Of a stretch of DNA of 64,000 bases, positions 16,474-25,503 are shown piece after piece; the first letter of the stretch is position 1, and each line of letters begins with the position of its first letter. The position numbers and the translations under genes were made by a program. The stretch is from Planctomycetota bacterium (GTDB lineage Bacteria; Planctomycetota; Phycisphaerae; Sedimentisphaerales; Anaerohalosphaeraceae), in assembly GCA_029552545.1 (NCBI GenBank), contig JAKPDO010000037.1:124001-188000 (forward strand), read 5' to 3'. Under the pieces are notes generated by a model, which saw nothing but the letters and a program-made list of their open reading frames with translations, ran no database searches and was not told the origin of the DNA.

Positions 16474-17535
16474 ATGGAACGACGAATCTATCGAATCATC
16501 GATGCCGACTTCAACCGTGCCCGAGAGGCCCTCCGCACGATGGAGGAGTTCTGCCGGTTTGTGCTGGATGATTCGGTCCTATCCGCCCGGGCCAAACAGA
16601 TGCGTCATCACCTGTGCGTACAAATCGCCCGGCTGGATGCCGAGAAACTGTTCGCCCAGCGAGACAGCCAAAACGATGTCGGCCGGACCCTGCAAATCGA
16701 ATCCCCGCAGCAGCGCCGCACATTCACCGATGTCTTTCTGGCCGCCGCCAAACGCGCCTCGGAAGCCCTGCGGGTCCTGACCGAAACGGCGCAGCTTGCT
16801 TGTCCGGACATCGCCGGCCCGCTCGAACAAATCCGATTCGACGTTTATACGCTCGAAAAAGACGTCCTGTGCCGGCTGCCTGCGGTACGATTCCGCGACG
16901 TGCGGCTGTATGTGCTCATCCCCGCCCGCAAAGACCTGTCCGACAGCCGCACGCTCGAACTGGTCCAGCTGTGCATTCAGGGCGGAGCCGACGCCCTTCA
17001 GCTTCGCGCCGAGGACATTCCCGACGCCCGGCTCTTTCGTCTGGCCGAACAGTTTGCCGCCCTCTGCCGCTCGCACGGCTGCATCAGCATCATCAATGAC
17101 CGTGCGGACATCGCCGCCGCTGCAGAGGCCGACGGCGTCCATCTGGGCATCGAGGACCTGCCGGCGCCGCAGGCCCGCAAGCTCTTTCTCAAACCCGCCC
17201 TCATCGGCCTGACCGCCCACAGCGAAGAGGAAGTCCGCCGGGCCGTTGAATCCGGTGCTGATTATGTCGGCATCGGCCCCTGCTTTCCCAGTCCCACCAA
17301 GCCCCAGCTGACCCCCGCCGGTCCGGACTATATCCGCCGGGCCCTGGCTATCCTGAAGGATACCTCTGTCGCTCACGTCGCCATCGGCGGCATCACGCTC
17401 GACAATCTGCCCGGCCTGCTGCAAATCGGCGTCCGCGCCGTCGCCCTCTCATCGGCCGTCTGCGCCGCACCCGACCCGCTGGCCGCCTGCCGACAATTCA
17501 AATCGCTCTTGAGCTCGCTCCAGCCGGCGTCATAG
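16474..17535 (+). CDS. thiE: Thiamine phosphate synthase with extra N-terminal domain
   Basis: 353 residues. The C-terminal part (about 145-350) is a ThiE TIM barrel with ISIINDRADIAAAAEADGVHLG and GADYVGIGPCFPSPTKP, the pyrophosphate- and pyrimidine-binding segments; it joins HMP-pyrophosphate and thiazole phosphate to give thiamine phosphate. The N-terminal about 135 residues (YRIIDADFNRAREALRTMEEFCRF and following) form a helical domain found in planctomycete and Aquificales ThiE proteins, of uncertain role. Other thi genes are absent here and no TPP riboswitch is visible. It lies 57 nt after mntP and may be independently expressed. Confidence 0.9.
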   Translation: MERRIYRIIDADFNRAREALRTMEEFCRFVLDDSVLSARAKQMRHHLCVQIARLDAEKLFAQRDSQNDVGRTLQIESPQQRRTFTDVFLAAAKRASEALRVLTETAQLACPDIAGPLEQIRFDVYTLEKDVLCRLPAVRFRDVRLYVLIPARKDLSDSRTLELVQLCIQGGADALQLRAEDIPDARLFRLAEQFAALCRSHGCISIINDRADIAAAAEADGVHLGIEDLPAPQARKLFLKPALIGLTAHSEEEVRRAVESGADYVGIGPCFPSPTKPQLTPAGPDYIRRALAILKDTSVAHVAIGGITLDNLPGLLQIGVRAVALSSAVCAAPDPLAACRQFKSLLSSLQPAS

Positions 17536-17621
17536 GATAGCCCCGCCCGCGAGGACGGGAAAAATTGGCAGACGTTTTTAAAACGGACAACGGGCCGCAA
17601 AAAGAGAAAAGAAAAAACCGC

Positions 17622-18635
17622 TCATTTCAACGCGGATACCAGCGTCTCATATTCCCTGCGGCTGATGGGAAGCATACACCCGTGACGGGCCTTCGCGGGC
17701 ACCTCATATTTGTTCCAGTCCTTCACCGGGGAATTGCCGTAGGCCTGATACCAGGGCCCCTCCAGTTTCTCCGCTATCGAAAGTCCATACGAAATCCCCG
17801 GATACTGCTCATAGTACAGATACCAGATTTTCCCATCCGGCGAAGGAATCAGCATCGGCGCCTCGCGAAAATTCGGGCTGACCGGCGGGCCGGGTTTTGA
17901 ATACGGACCCAGCAGATGGCGGCTTCGGCAAATTCGGATCGTCTTTCCAGTCGGCCAATCGAGCGTCGGATACCGCTCATCCTTGATAACGGCATAATAA
18001 AATTCGCCTGCTCGGCGGATAATCACATCAATAGTAGCCATATCCCATCCGAAAAGTTTCTTCGGGGGACTGGAAAACGTCTTCAGGTCCTTGGAGAGGG
18101 CGTAAATCGTCCGCTGGCCCGCCCAGTACGGCTCTGGAAGGTCGGTCGGCCCCAAATCATGTGTCGTATGCCAGGTTAAAATATACTGAGCGGACGGCTC
18201 ATCATAAAAGAGCTTCGGCGCCCCGACCCGCATCAGAGCCTTCGGATAATCCGGAATGCTTCTCAGGTTCGGCTCATATTGGCTGTATTTGCTCCAATGG
18301 AGCAAATCCTCTGAGACCCAAACATGAATAACCAAATCCTCATCGCGTCGGTTCCCAACCAGATAATACCGCCCGTCGTGCCCCCGGCAGATATCCGGAT
18401 GCCCCCGGTACTCCTCGAACACCCGCCTGCCGCCGTTTAAGAGCGTCCAGTGCAGTCCATCCGGACTCACACTGTAATACAGCCGGCCGTAATCGCCTTC
18501 CATCATATGCGCAAACAGGTAGGCCTCATACACCGGCGTTTGTCCCGGCTTGATCTGTCCGGGCGGGTCCGGCATCTGAGCAGCCGCCGCATTCCACAGC
18601 AAACAGACCGCCAGAGTGAAACACCCCTTTCTCAT
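17622..18635 (-). CDS. Secreted GH43-like five-bladed beta-propeller glycosidase
   Basis: 337 residues with a signal peptide (MRKGCFTLAVCLLWNAAAAQ). Repeated blade patterns such as LYYSVSPDGLHW, DGRYYLVGN, YILTWHT, EFYYAVIKDE and KIWYLYYEQYPG are typical of clan GH-F/GH43-type propellers. Candidate acidic residues are the Asp of GHPDICRG, the Asp of ATIDVII and the Glu of REAPMLI, but the canonical ADP start motif is missing, so the exact family (GH43, GH117 or a relative) is uncertain. AAGGAG precedes the ATG. It is the last gene of the long minus-strand glycan locus, 12 nt after the GH2 gene. Confidence 0.7.
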   Translation of the reverse strand: MRKGCFTLAVCLLWNAAAAQMPDPPGQIKPGQTPVYEAYLFAHMMEGDYGRLYYSVSPDGLHWTLLNGGRRVFEEYRGHPDICRGHDGRYYLVGNRRDEDLVIHVWVSEDLLHWSKYSQYEPNLRSIPDYPKALMRVGAPKLFYDEPSAQYILTWHTTHDLGPTDLPEPYWAGQRTIYALSKDLKTFSSPPKKLFGWDMATIDVIIRRAGEFYYAVIKDERYPTLDWPTGKTIRICRSRHLLGPYSKPGPPVSPNFREAPMLIPSPDGKIWYLYYEQYPGISYGLSIAEKLEGPWYQAYGNSPVKDWNKYEVPAKARHGCMLPISRREYETLVSALK

Positions 18636-18647
18636 CGGGCATACTCC

Positions 18648-20504
18648 TTATTGGCTCTCTTTGCACAGAACCTGATGCAGTTCCCGTAATTTCTCCACAG
18701 ACATTTTAATGACCTCTCGGTCATACGTCATCAGTCCGTTGACCTCCCCTTCCACATCGGTGGTCTGGGTATAGACAGCCCCCGATACGCCCTGCTTTTT
18801 CATCTCGGCAATCTGGTTAAACTTGTAGATGTAATTGTCCAAAAGTTCCTGCTCACTGTGGTAGGTCTGATAACCCCAGTTGCGCATCTTCGGATTCCAC
18901 AAATGCCCTTCGATCGGATAACCGATGCCGCCGAACTCCCCGATGACCGTCGCGCGGTCTTTCTGGATTTCGGGCCGCGTCAGGTCCTTCTGATACGTAT
19001 GAATGTCATAGACATCGCCGCAGGGACGCAGGGCCCAGCCGCTGACGGCATTTACCAGTCGAGTCGGGTCATACGCCTTCAGCCAGTCACTGATGCGGCA
19101 GGTGTCATACTGACCCCAGCCTTCATTAAACGGCACCCACATGACGATGCAGGGTGCATTGAAATGCTGGTCCACCATCCGCCGCAGCTCCCATTCAAAC
19201 TGGGCCGCATGCTCTGACCGCTGATTCAAATCCGGCCCGTCCGCCGGAACATGCTGGATGTGATGCTGGCGCCTTCCGTCCGGCTCCGGCAGCACCACCA
19301 TCCCCGACGGCATATCCTGCCAGACCAGAATCCCCAGTTTGTCGCACCAGTAGTACCATCGCTGGGGTTCGACCTTGATGTGCTTGCGAATCATATTAAA
19401 GCCCATCTGTTTGGTAATTTCCAAATCGTATTTCATCGCCTCATCCGAAGGCGGCGTATGCAGGCCATCCGGCCACCAGCCCTGGTCCAGCGTGCCGTAG
19501 TGGAACAGCGGCTTGTTGTTCAAAAACAATTCCTTCCCGAATTGCCCCTGTCCCAGACTGATTTTGCGCATCCCGAAATAACTCGACAGCCGCTCGAGGA
19601 CCTCCCCGGACGGCCCGAGCAGCTCCAGTTTAACATCGTACAGAAACGGACTGTCCGGGCACCACAATTTCGGACTGTCTATCCGCAGGGTCAGCGCCTT
19701 ATTGACAGCGGTCTGTCCTTCCGCCGCCGGTTTTTGGCCTTCGAACACAGAGATTTTGACAGTGTATTTCCGATAATCCGGTTCCCAGGCAATCGGGATG
19801 AATGTCACCTGATTTTTGTCAATATCAGTTGTAATTTTGATTTCGCGAACGGCAGCCGCCTCGGGAATCGGCTCCAGCCAGACTGTCTGCCAGATGCCGC
19901 TGACGGGTGTGTACCAAATCCCCTCCTGCGGCATCTGCTGTTTGCCGCGGGCCTGTGACTCAGAATTCGTCGGGTCCCAGACGGAAACAACCAGCTCCTG
20001 CAACCCCTCTTTGAGATACTCCGTAATGTCAAAACTGAAACGGTCATAGGCCCCGCGGTGCGAGCCGACATACGCCCCATTGACCCAGACGGTCGTGTCC
20101 CAATCGACCGCTTCAAAATGCAGAATGACCCGGCTGCCGGCCCAGGACGGCGGCACCGTAAAAGTCCTGCGGTACCAGATTCGGTCCTTCGGCGTCACCG
20201 TTTGTCCAACCCCCGATAAGGCCGACTCCACACAGAACGGCACAAGAATCTTTTGAGTAAAGTCCTTCGGCATCGGGGCGGTTTTCGGCAGCAGGGCAAA
20301 ATCCCACAGCCCGTTTAAGTTCAGCCATTCCGACCGCACCAGCTGCGGACGGGGATACTCCGGCCAGACCGTCTCGGGTGTCAGGGCTTTGCCCCAACGG
20401 GTCATCAGCCCGCCGCTTTTGGGCTGCCAATTCGTTTCTGCGGCCTGAGCATAAACTCCCAGTCCCATCCCCATCAAACAGACCATCCATTCTGTCTTTT
20501 TCAT
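18648..20504 (-). CDS. Glycoside hydrolase family 2 protein
   Basis: 618 residues with signal peptide MKKTEWMVCLMGMGLGVYAQA. Domain order is jelly-roll sugar-binding (about 40-220, with VPFCVESALSGVG and WVNGAYVGSHRGAYDRFSFDIT), Ig-like (about 220-310) and TIM barrel (from about 310). The acid/base is E461 in PFNEGWGQYD and the nucleophile E523 in IGEFGG. GH2 members are exo-acting beta-galactosidases, beta-glucuronidases, beta-mannosidases and relatives; the substrate is not clear from sequence. The sequence is shorter than LacZ and nearer to the beta-glucuronidase-like size. Neighbouring GH43 and sulfatase genes suggest a sulfated heteropolysaccharide. Confidence 0.92.
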   Translation of the reverse strand: MKKTEWMVCLMGMGLGVYAQAAETNWQPKSGGLMTRWGKALTPETVWPEYPRPQLVRSEWLNLNGLWDFALLPKTAPMPKDFTQKILVPFCVESALSGVGQTVTPKDRIWYRRTFTVPPSWAGSRVILHFEAVDWDTTVWVNGAYVGSHRGAYDRFSFDITEYLKEGLQELVVSVWDPTNSESQARGKQQMPQEGIWYTPVSGIWQTVWLEPIPEAAAVREIKITTDIDKNQVTFIPIAWEPDYRKYTVKISVFEGQKPAAEGQTAVNKALTLRIDSPKLWCPDSPFLYDVKLELLGPSGEVLERLSSYFGMRKISLGQGQFGKELFLNNKPLFHYGTLDQGWWPDGLHTPPSDEAMKYDLEITKQMGFNMIRKHIKVEPQRWYYWCDKLGILVWQDMPSGMVVLPEPDGRRQHHIQHVPADGPDLNQRSEHAAQFEWELRRMVDQHFNAPCIVMWVPFNEGWGQYDTCRISDWLKAYDPTRLVNAVSGWALRPCGDVYDIHTYQKDLTRPEIQKDRATVIGEFGGIGYPIEGHLWNPKMRNWGYQTYHSEQELLDNYIYKFNQIAEMKKQGVSGAVYTQTTDVEGEVNGLMTYDREVIKMSVEKLRELHQVLCKESQ

Positions 20505-20551
20505 CCGTTTTTCCTTTCGTTTTCCATCGTTTTTGCTGCTTGGAACAATTC

Positions 20552-21973
20552 TTATGCTTTGTCTTGCTTTCCTCGTGCCTGATTATAGCGCTGCAGGGTA
20601 TCCAAAGCCGCACCGGGGTCATTCTGCTCTTTCATCCATCGGTCCAACTCCTCCGACAAGCGTTTTTTGATATCCGCATATTGCGGATTATCCGCCAGAT
20701 TATTCAGTTCATACGGGTCGTTTTCGCTGTCGTAAAGCTCCTCCGGAGGTCGTTTCAGATACCGGTTCACCAGCTGATAGGCCTTATCATCCTCCGCAGC
20801 GGCCAGCATCCAGGAACTCCAGTAATGGGTGTGTTTGTGTCCCATCGGCCCCATTACATATCTCTGAATATGAATGCGCTCCGGCAGAAGATTGCGGATA
20901 TAACGATAGCGGCTGTCCCGAACCGAACGAATCGGATAAGGACCCCCTTCCGGAATATTATTGTGCATTCCGTAGGTATATCGGCGGTGTCCATCTTTTT
21001 TCCCGGTCAGCACCTCCAGGAAGCTGGTCCCGTCGAATTGCCCGGTCGGAACGGTTCCACCCGCTGCTTCTATCAGCGTCGGCAGAATATCCGCATATTG
21101 AATCATTGCTTCCGTACGAACGCCCGGTTTCACAACCCCCGGCCAGCGTAGCGTTATGCCTGTATGAAGACCGCATTCATAATTGGTCCATTTGCAGCCG
21201 GGAAACTGCGACCCCTGCTCGGTAGAGAAAAGAACAAGGGTATTGTCCGCCTGACCCGTTTGTTCGAGCGTATCCAGAATATCCCCCACTTGTTGATCCA
21301 GCACCTCAATCTCCGCCAGATAACTTGCATAATCCTGACGGGTCTGGGGCGTGTCCGCAAGATTTGCGGGCAGCTTCAGTTTTTCGGGGTCAAAATGACT
21401 CGCATCCCCGACGGTCCAGACCGCATGCGGAAGCACCAGCCCGACAATCAGACAAAACGGCCGGCTTTTATCCGCTTCCATATAGGCCCGAATCCCGCGG
21501 CAGTCATAATCGGCCGTTTCTGCAACGCAGTTGTCCTCAAACCCTTCGACCTTGTCAAACGGAAAGCAGCTTCTCGGCGATACGTGCAGTTTCCCAGTCA
21601 GACCGACTCGATAGCCCGGGTCTCGCAGAAAATGACAGATGCTTCGGGTGCCGATGCGGGCGGGAGCATGATTCCAGCAGCAGCCGCTTCGCATCGGGTA
21701 CAGACCTGTGTAGAGCTCCGTTCGGCAGGGAACACATATCGCCATCGAAAGATATGCTTTTGAAAAAGTCATTCCCTCGGAGGCCAGCCGGTCGATACGG
21801 GGAGTCCGGACATTGACGCCGCCGTACAGAGGAAAATCATTGTAGGTGGCATCATCCGCCAGAATCATCAGGATATTCGGTTTGCGGCGATTTTCGGCGG
21901 CAAACAACCCGCGCGACAAATAACCGGCCGTCACCGCCGCCGACGCCGTCTTGAGAAATGCACGCCTATCCAT
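20552..21973 (-). CDS. Type I sulfatase (C-V-P-C-R active site)
   Basis: 473 residues. The leader has a Tat-like DRRAFLK motif followed by a hydrophobic stretch. Metal-binding ILADDATYND is near residue 37, and the formylglycine site is C80 in CVPCRTELYTG, a CxPxR motif with Cys instead of the usual Ser at the fourth position. TGKLH supplies further active-site residues. The C-terminus contains LYDSENDPYELNNLADNP, typical of carbohydrate sulfatases and iduronate-2-sulfatase-like enzymes. Probably exported, it desulfates an oligosaccharide for the downstream GH2 enzyme, 47 nt away in the same direction. If Cys-type, maturation needs a formylglycine-generating enzyme or anaerobic maturase, neither of which is in the window. 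Confidence 0.9.
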   Translation of the reverse strand: MDRRAFLKTASAAVTAGYLSRGLFAAENRRKPNILMILADDATYNDFPLYGGVNVRTPRIDRLASEGMTFSKAYLSMAICVPCRTELYTGLYPMRSGCCWNHAPARIGTRSICHFLRDPGYRVGLTGKLHVSPRSCFPFDKVEGFEDNCVAETADYDCRGIRAYMEADKSRPFCLIVGLVLPHAVWTVGDASHFDPEKLKLPANLADTPQTRQDYASYLAEIEVLDQQVGDILDTLEQTGQADNTLVLFSTEQGSQFPGCKWTNYECGLHTGITLRWPGVVKPGVRTEAMIQYADILPTLIEAAGGTVPTGQFDGTSFLEVLTGKKDGHRRYTYGMHNNIPEGGPYPIRSVRDSRYRYIRNLLPERIHIQRYVMGPMGHKHTHYWSSWMLAAAEDDKAYQLVNRYLKRPPEELYDSENDPYELNNLADNPQYADIKKRLSEELDRWMKEQNDPGAALDTLQRYNQARGKQDKA

Positions 21974-21997
21974 TGCTTCCCTCTCTTCATAAATGTA

Positions 21998-22996
21998 TCA
22001 GCCACCGTGTCTTTCGACAATCGGCGCCGGCAGACGAACTCCCCGGCTTGCCGCGCCGTGCAGATTGCCGTCCGCATCAAACCACAGCCGGTCCAGACAA
22101 AGAAAGCGAGCGAAATCATTTTCCCGACTGGTTTGCTTCTGATGATACAGATGCCACCAGTTTCCGGCATCGTCCCGAATCACACAGCCGTGGCCGGGCC
22201 CGAAAACATCTTCTGACCGCCGGATAATGGGATTGTGTACAGCCCGACGGAAGGGCCCCATCGGATTGTCCGCCGCGGCATAGCCGACCGCATAGTCCGG
22301 ATAGGCCGCGTGAGAGCCGCTGTAGAGCAGGTAATAAACTCCGTTGTGTTTGAGCATCCAGGGGCCTTCTGTCACGGCGCCGTGTTTTTTTTCCCAGTCC
22401 TCCTGCGGTTCCAGAACGACCTTCGAAGGCCCTGAAGGTGTTCGCGGAGCGCTCATCGGCTGAACCGTAATCCGGAAACCGGGAAACTGTACATAATACA
22501 GATACAGCCGGCCGTCGTCATCCCGAAACAAATGAGCATCAATCGCGTTTTCAAATAAATCCTGCGGATTCACGAAAGGCCCCTTTGGGCTGTTGGAATC
22601 GGCCACCCCGACAACCTGCCATTCCGGATTCAAAGAAGATTGAGCCGTATAATACAGATAAAACGTTCCGGAAACCGGGTCCTGCCATACATCCGGCGCC
22701 CAGCTTCGCGGGCGGCTGAAAACCACTTCCCCGCGCGTCCAGCTGACCAAATCTGCAGACGTCCAATACCGATAGCCGCCTCCCCGAACATCTCCCGTCG
22801 CATAAAGATAAAAAAGTCCGTTGTGCCGAATCACCGTCGGGTCCGCCAGCCGCACATCCAGAAGCGGATTTTGATAGGTTTTTTTCTGCGGTTTCGCGGC
22901 AGTCTCCTTCGCACAGACTTCATCAGCCCCCCACCCTGCCAGGAAAAGGAAAACCAGCCCCGCCAAACCGTTCATCCCTGAAGAAAACTTTCCCAT
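21998..22996 (-). CDS. Secreted glycoside hydrolase family 43 protein
   Basis: 332 residues from ATG 22996, with a hydrophobic leader (MNGLAGLVFLFLAGWG); a second ATG at 22978 is possible. The three GH43 catalytic acids are recognisable: the base Asp in LADPTVIRHNGLFYLYATGD, the pKa-modulating Asp in AIDAHLFRDDDGRLYLYY, and the acid Glu in VTEGPWMLKHNGVYYLLYS. GH43 enzymes are mainly arabinofuranosidases, xylosidases or exo-galactanases acting with inversion. It lies between two sulfatase genes, with gaps of 24 and 40 nt, in the long minus-strand locus. Confidence 0.9.
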   Translation of the reverse strand: MGKFSSGMNGLAGLVFLFLAGWGADEVCAKETAAKPQKKTYQNPLLDVRLADPTVIRHNGLFYLYATGDVRGGGYRYWTSADLVSWTRGEVVFSRPRSWAPDVWQDPVSGTFYLYYTAQSSLNPEWQVVGVADSNSPKGPFVNPQDLFENAIDAHLFRDDDGRLYLYYVQFPGFRITVQPMSAPRTPSGPSKVVLEPQEDWEKKHGAVTEGPWMLKHNGVYYLLYSGSHAAYPDYAVGYAAADNPMGPFRRAVHNPIIRRSEDVFGPGHGCVIRDDAGNWWHLYHQKQTSRENDFARFLCLDRLWFDADGNLHGAASRGVRLPAPIVERHGG

Positions 22997-23036
22997 TCTT
23001 GCCGCATCCTGACGTCTTGAGTCCCTCCTCCCTTGT

Positions 23037-24482
23037 CTATCGTTCCAGCCCAACCGAATCCGCCCATGCCCGCAGTTCCTCCCAGAGTCTTTGAGCCGTC
23101 TGCGGGTTCCGCTGGGCCAGATTCTCCCGCTCGTTCGGGTCATCCGCAAGGTTATAAAGCTGCCTGTTTTGACCTTTCAAACCGGCCAGCAGCTTCCACG
23201 GCCCTTCTCGTACGGCCAGGACCGGACTGACATTTTCCGGTTTGCCCGGTCTGGGGTCATTCGGATAATACCAGAAAATCGGTTCTTTTCTTTCGATGTC
23301 CGCCCCGAGGAAAGCCGCACTCACATCCTCTCCATCCAGCTGCACACCCGACGGAAGACTGACGCCGGCCAGCGTACACAGCGACGGGAACAAATCCGCT
23401 CCGCAGACAACGGTTGTCTGATTGACCTTTCCCGCCGGGATAATTCCCTTCCAACGCAAAATAAAAGGCATCCGGATGCCTCCTTCGTACAAACTCCACT
23501 TGCGGCCTTTGAAGTCCCCGACGGAACCCGGCGGCAGCCATCCTTCTTTGTAATAGTTCGCCCAGTCCGTCGGTCCGTTATCGCTGGTCAGAATCACCAG
23601 CGTCTTTTCCTCCAGTCCCATTTCCGCCAGCCCGTTCAAGAGCCGCCCAATCTGGCGGTCCATCTCCTCCAGCACGGCATAAAACTTCTGCACATACGGA
23701 TTGTCGGAATACGGCCGAAACTTTTCCAGCTGTTCGGGGGCGGGAAGATGCGGGTCATGGACATCATTGAACCAGACATTCACATAAAACGGTTTGTCCT
23801 GGTGCCTGCGGATAAAATCCAATGTCTGGTCCACCCGGATTTGCGTAATCTGGTGCTTCTCCACCCATGTAATTTGCCCCCGTCCGAGTCGGGCACTTTG
23901 ATTGGAAAGACCGTCGCCGCGAATCAAAAGCCGATCGCCGAGCCCTTCAAAGGCAACCGAAGATTCATCAAAACCGTACTCCGTCGGAAGCGGAGCATCT
24001 CCCACATCGCGTCCGCCGCCCATATGCCATTTACCGAAATGGGCCGCGGCATACCCTGCCGCTTTGAACTGACGCGCCAGAAACGGAGCGCTCGGGTCCA
24101 GATAGTCTGCCATCCGGCGCTTCTGATTCAGCTCCCGCCGGTCCAAATAGGTAAAAATACGCCACCGGGCCGGATACTGGCCTGTCATCAGGGCCACACG
24201 CGACGGCGAACAAACCGGCGAGTTCACATAAAACTGGGTAAACCGAATCCCTTCCCGGGCCAGACGGTCTATATTGGGCGTCGGAATCGTCAAAGTCCCC
24301 CCGTAGCAGCTCGGGTCCGCATAGCCCATATCATCGACCAGAATCATCAGGATATTCGGCCGGACCTGTTTTGCCTTTTCCGCAGACAAAACAGACCTGC
24401 CCGCCAAACAACCTCCGAAGGTTGGGACAAACAGCCCGGCTCCCAAGGAGCCCAAAAAATCGCGTCGAGTCAGAGAACGCAT
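23037..24482 (-). CDS. Type I sulfatase, predicted Tat lipoprotein (C-S-P-S-R)
   Basis: 481 residues from ATG 24482; GTG 24488 six bases upstream is equally plausible. The leader has TRRDFLGSLGAGLF and a lipobox-like GGC (Cys25). The formylglycine cysteine is C91 in CSPSRVALMTG, with metal ligands ILVDDMGYADPSCYG and later VILTSDNGPTDW. The organisation (arylsulfatase A-like) suggests a carbohydrate exo- or endo-sulfatase. It is 40 nt upstream of the GH43 gene. Together with the sulfatases at 20552 and 30428 it indicates that the substrate carries sulfate at several positions. Confidence 0.92.
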   Translation of the reverse strand: MRSLTRRDFLGSLGAGLFVPTFGGCLAGRSVLSAEKAKQVRPNILMILVDDMGYADPSCYGGTLTIPTPNIDRLAREGIRFTQFYVNSPVCSPSRVALMTGQYPARWRIFTYLDRRELNQKRRMADYLDPSAPFLARQFKAAGYAAAHFGKWHMGGGRDVGDAPLPTEYGFDESSVAFEGLGDRLLIRGDGLSNQSARLGRGQITWVEKHQITQIRVDQTLDFIRRHQDKPFYVNVWFNDVHDPHLPAPEQLEKFRPYSDNPYVQKFYAVLEEMDRQIGRLLNGLAEMGLEEKTLVILTSDNGPTDWANYYKEGWLPPGSVGDFKGRKWSLYEGGIRMPFILRWKGIIPAGKVNQTTVVCGADLFPSLCTLAGVSLPSGVQLDGEDVSAAFLGADIERKEPIFWYYPNDPRPGKPENVSPVLAVREGPWKLLAGLKGQNRQLYNLADDPNERENLAQRNPQTAQRLWEELRAWADSVGLER

Positions 24483-24524
24483 TTTCACCGCTTCCTCAAC
24501 TCAGAAGAACCCGAAAAGACCGCT

Positions 24525-24576
24525 GCCTGCAAAGAGAGGGTGCGGAGCAATCTCCTCATACCCCCTCCCTGCAGGC
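24525..24576 (-). terminator. Long interrupted hairpin between PEP-CTERM and sulfatase genes
   Basis: Arms GCCTGCA (24525-24531) and its complement (24570-24576) continue inward into GAGGG/CCCTC pairs around an internal loop. On the minus strand the structure is followed by TCTTTTC. It lies in the 148-bp gap after the PEP-CTERM gene and could end or attenuate transcription from the dockerin gene group before the sulfatase-GH43-GH2 part. Confidence 0.4.
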
Positions 24577-24630
24577 GGCAGATAAAAACTCATTCAGCAT
24601 CCATTCAACTGATTGTGCATCCGCTTTTCT

Positions 24631-25425
24631 TTACAGCTTCCGTCGAGGCCGCAGAACCAGCGCCCCCAGTCCAAGCAGAACCAGCGTCGCCGGCTCCGGA
24701 ACATACACCGCAAAGACCTGTCCCAGCTGATTGGCATACCCGGGCGTCTGAATCATCGGCACGGCGTTCATCCAGAACAGCTGCGGATACAGTTCCAGCG
24801 CATGATTGGTCCCGTTGTCCTCCAGCAGTCCGCCCAGCCATCCGTACTGGTCCGAAGGTATCGGCGACACACCCAGAAAACTGACCGAACGGTTTCCGTC
24901 CAGATTCTCCGCGCCGGTGGAATTTGTAATCGTGTACAAGCTTCCGATTCCATTGATGCTGATATAAAGCTTTTTGTTCACAAGGTCCATCGAGGCATAA
25001 ACGGTGTTCTCCTGACCAAAGTTGACGGGGCCCGCCGAAACCGCCATCGACTTGCCCAGACCGCCCTCATTGGCGAAATTGGTATCATTCAGACTTGTCG
25101 GAACAGCGTATCGGCCGTTGTCCGCCTTGGATACGAAAACCAGATTCCCGCCGGCCAGATACAGACCTGTTCCATTCGATGTTCCTCCGTCCTCGATGAC
25201 AATAACCGGACCGGCCGTTGCCTGACTGACATCCGGATTGAACCGCGCAGCCAATGTGATTTTTCCGCCGGTGATATCCGCTACTTCGTTAATAACCGTG
25301 CCGTTGCGGGCCATTGTGTAAGTCCCGAGGGCTGTGCTGTCATCCAGACTGGGAATAATCACCCCGCCGGATGCAATCCCTGCAAACACTGCCGCCGTCA
25401 AACAAATTGTACAAAGACCTTTCAT
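24631..25425 (-). CDS. LamG-like domain protein with PEP-CTERM anchor signal
   Basis: 264 residues from ATG 25425 (AGGAAAGG upstream). Signal peptide MKGLCTICLTAAVFAGIASG, then a single beta-sandwich domain with the blocks ITLAARFNPDVS, VIVIEDGGTSNGTGLYL and NLDGNRSVSFLG. The same domain, clearly homologous, forms the N-terminus of the proteins at 26822 and 28120. The end is a PEP-CTERM signal (VPEPATLVLLGLGALVLRPRRK), whereas the two paralogues end in dockerin-like motifs. The domain is probably concanavalin-like and may bind glycan; no catalytic residues are recognisable. Confidence 0.82.
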   Translation of the reverse strand: MKGLCTICLTAAVFAGIASGGVIIPSLDDSTALGTYTMARNGTVINEVADITGGKITLAARFNPDVSQATAGPVIVIEDGGTSNGTGLYLAGGNLVFVSKADNGRYAVPTSLNDTNFANEGGLGKSMAVSAGPVNFGQENTVYASMDLVNKKLYISINGIGSLYTITNSTGAENLDGNRSVSFLGVSPIPSDQYGWLGGLLEDNGTNHALELYPQLFWMNAVPMIQTPGYANQLGQVFAVYVPEPATLVLLGLGALVLRPRRKL

Positions 25426-25503
25426 CTTTCCTTTCCTCCACAAAACAGTTAGAAATCCTTTAAAAAACCTTTACATACTCCCACACGCATTTTCGGCAAA
25501 AAA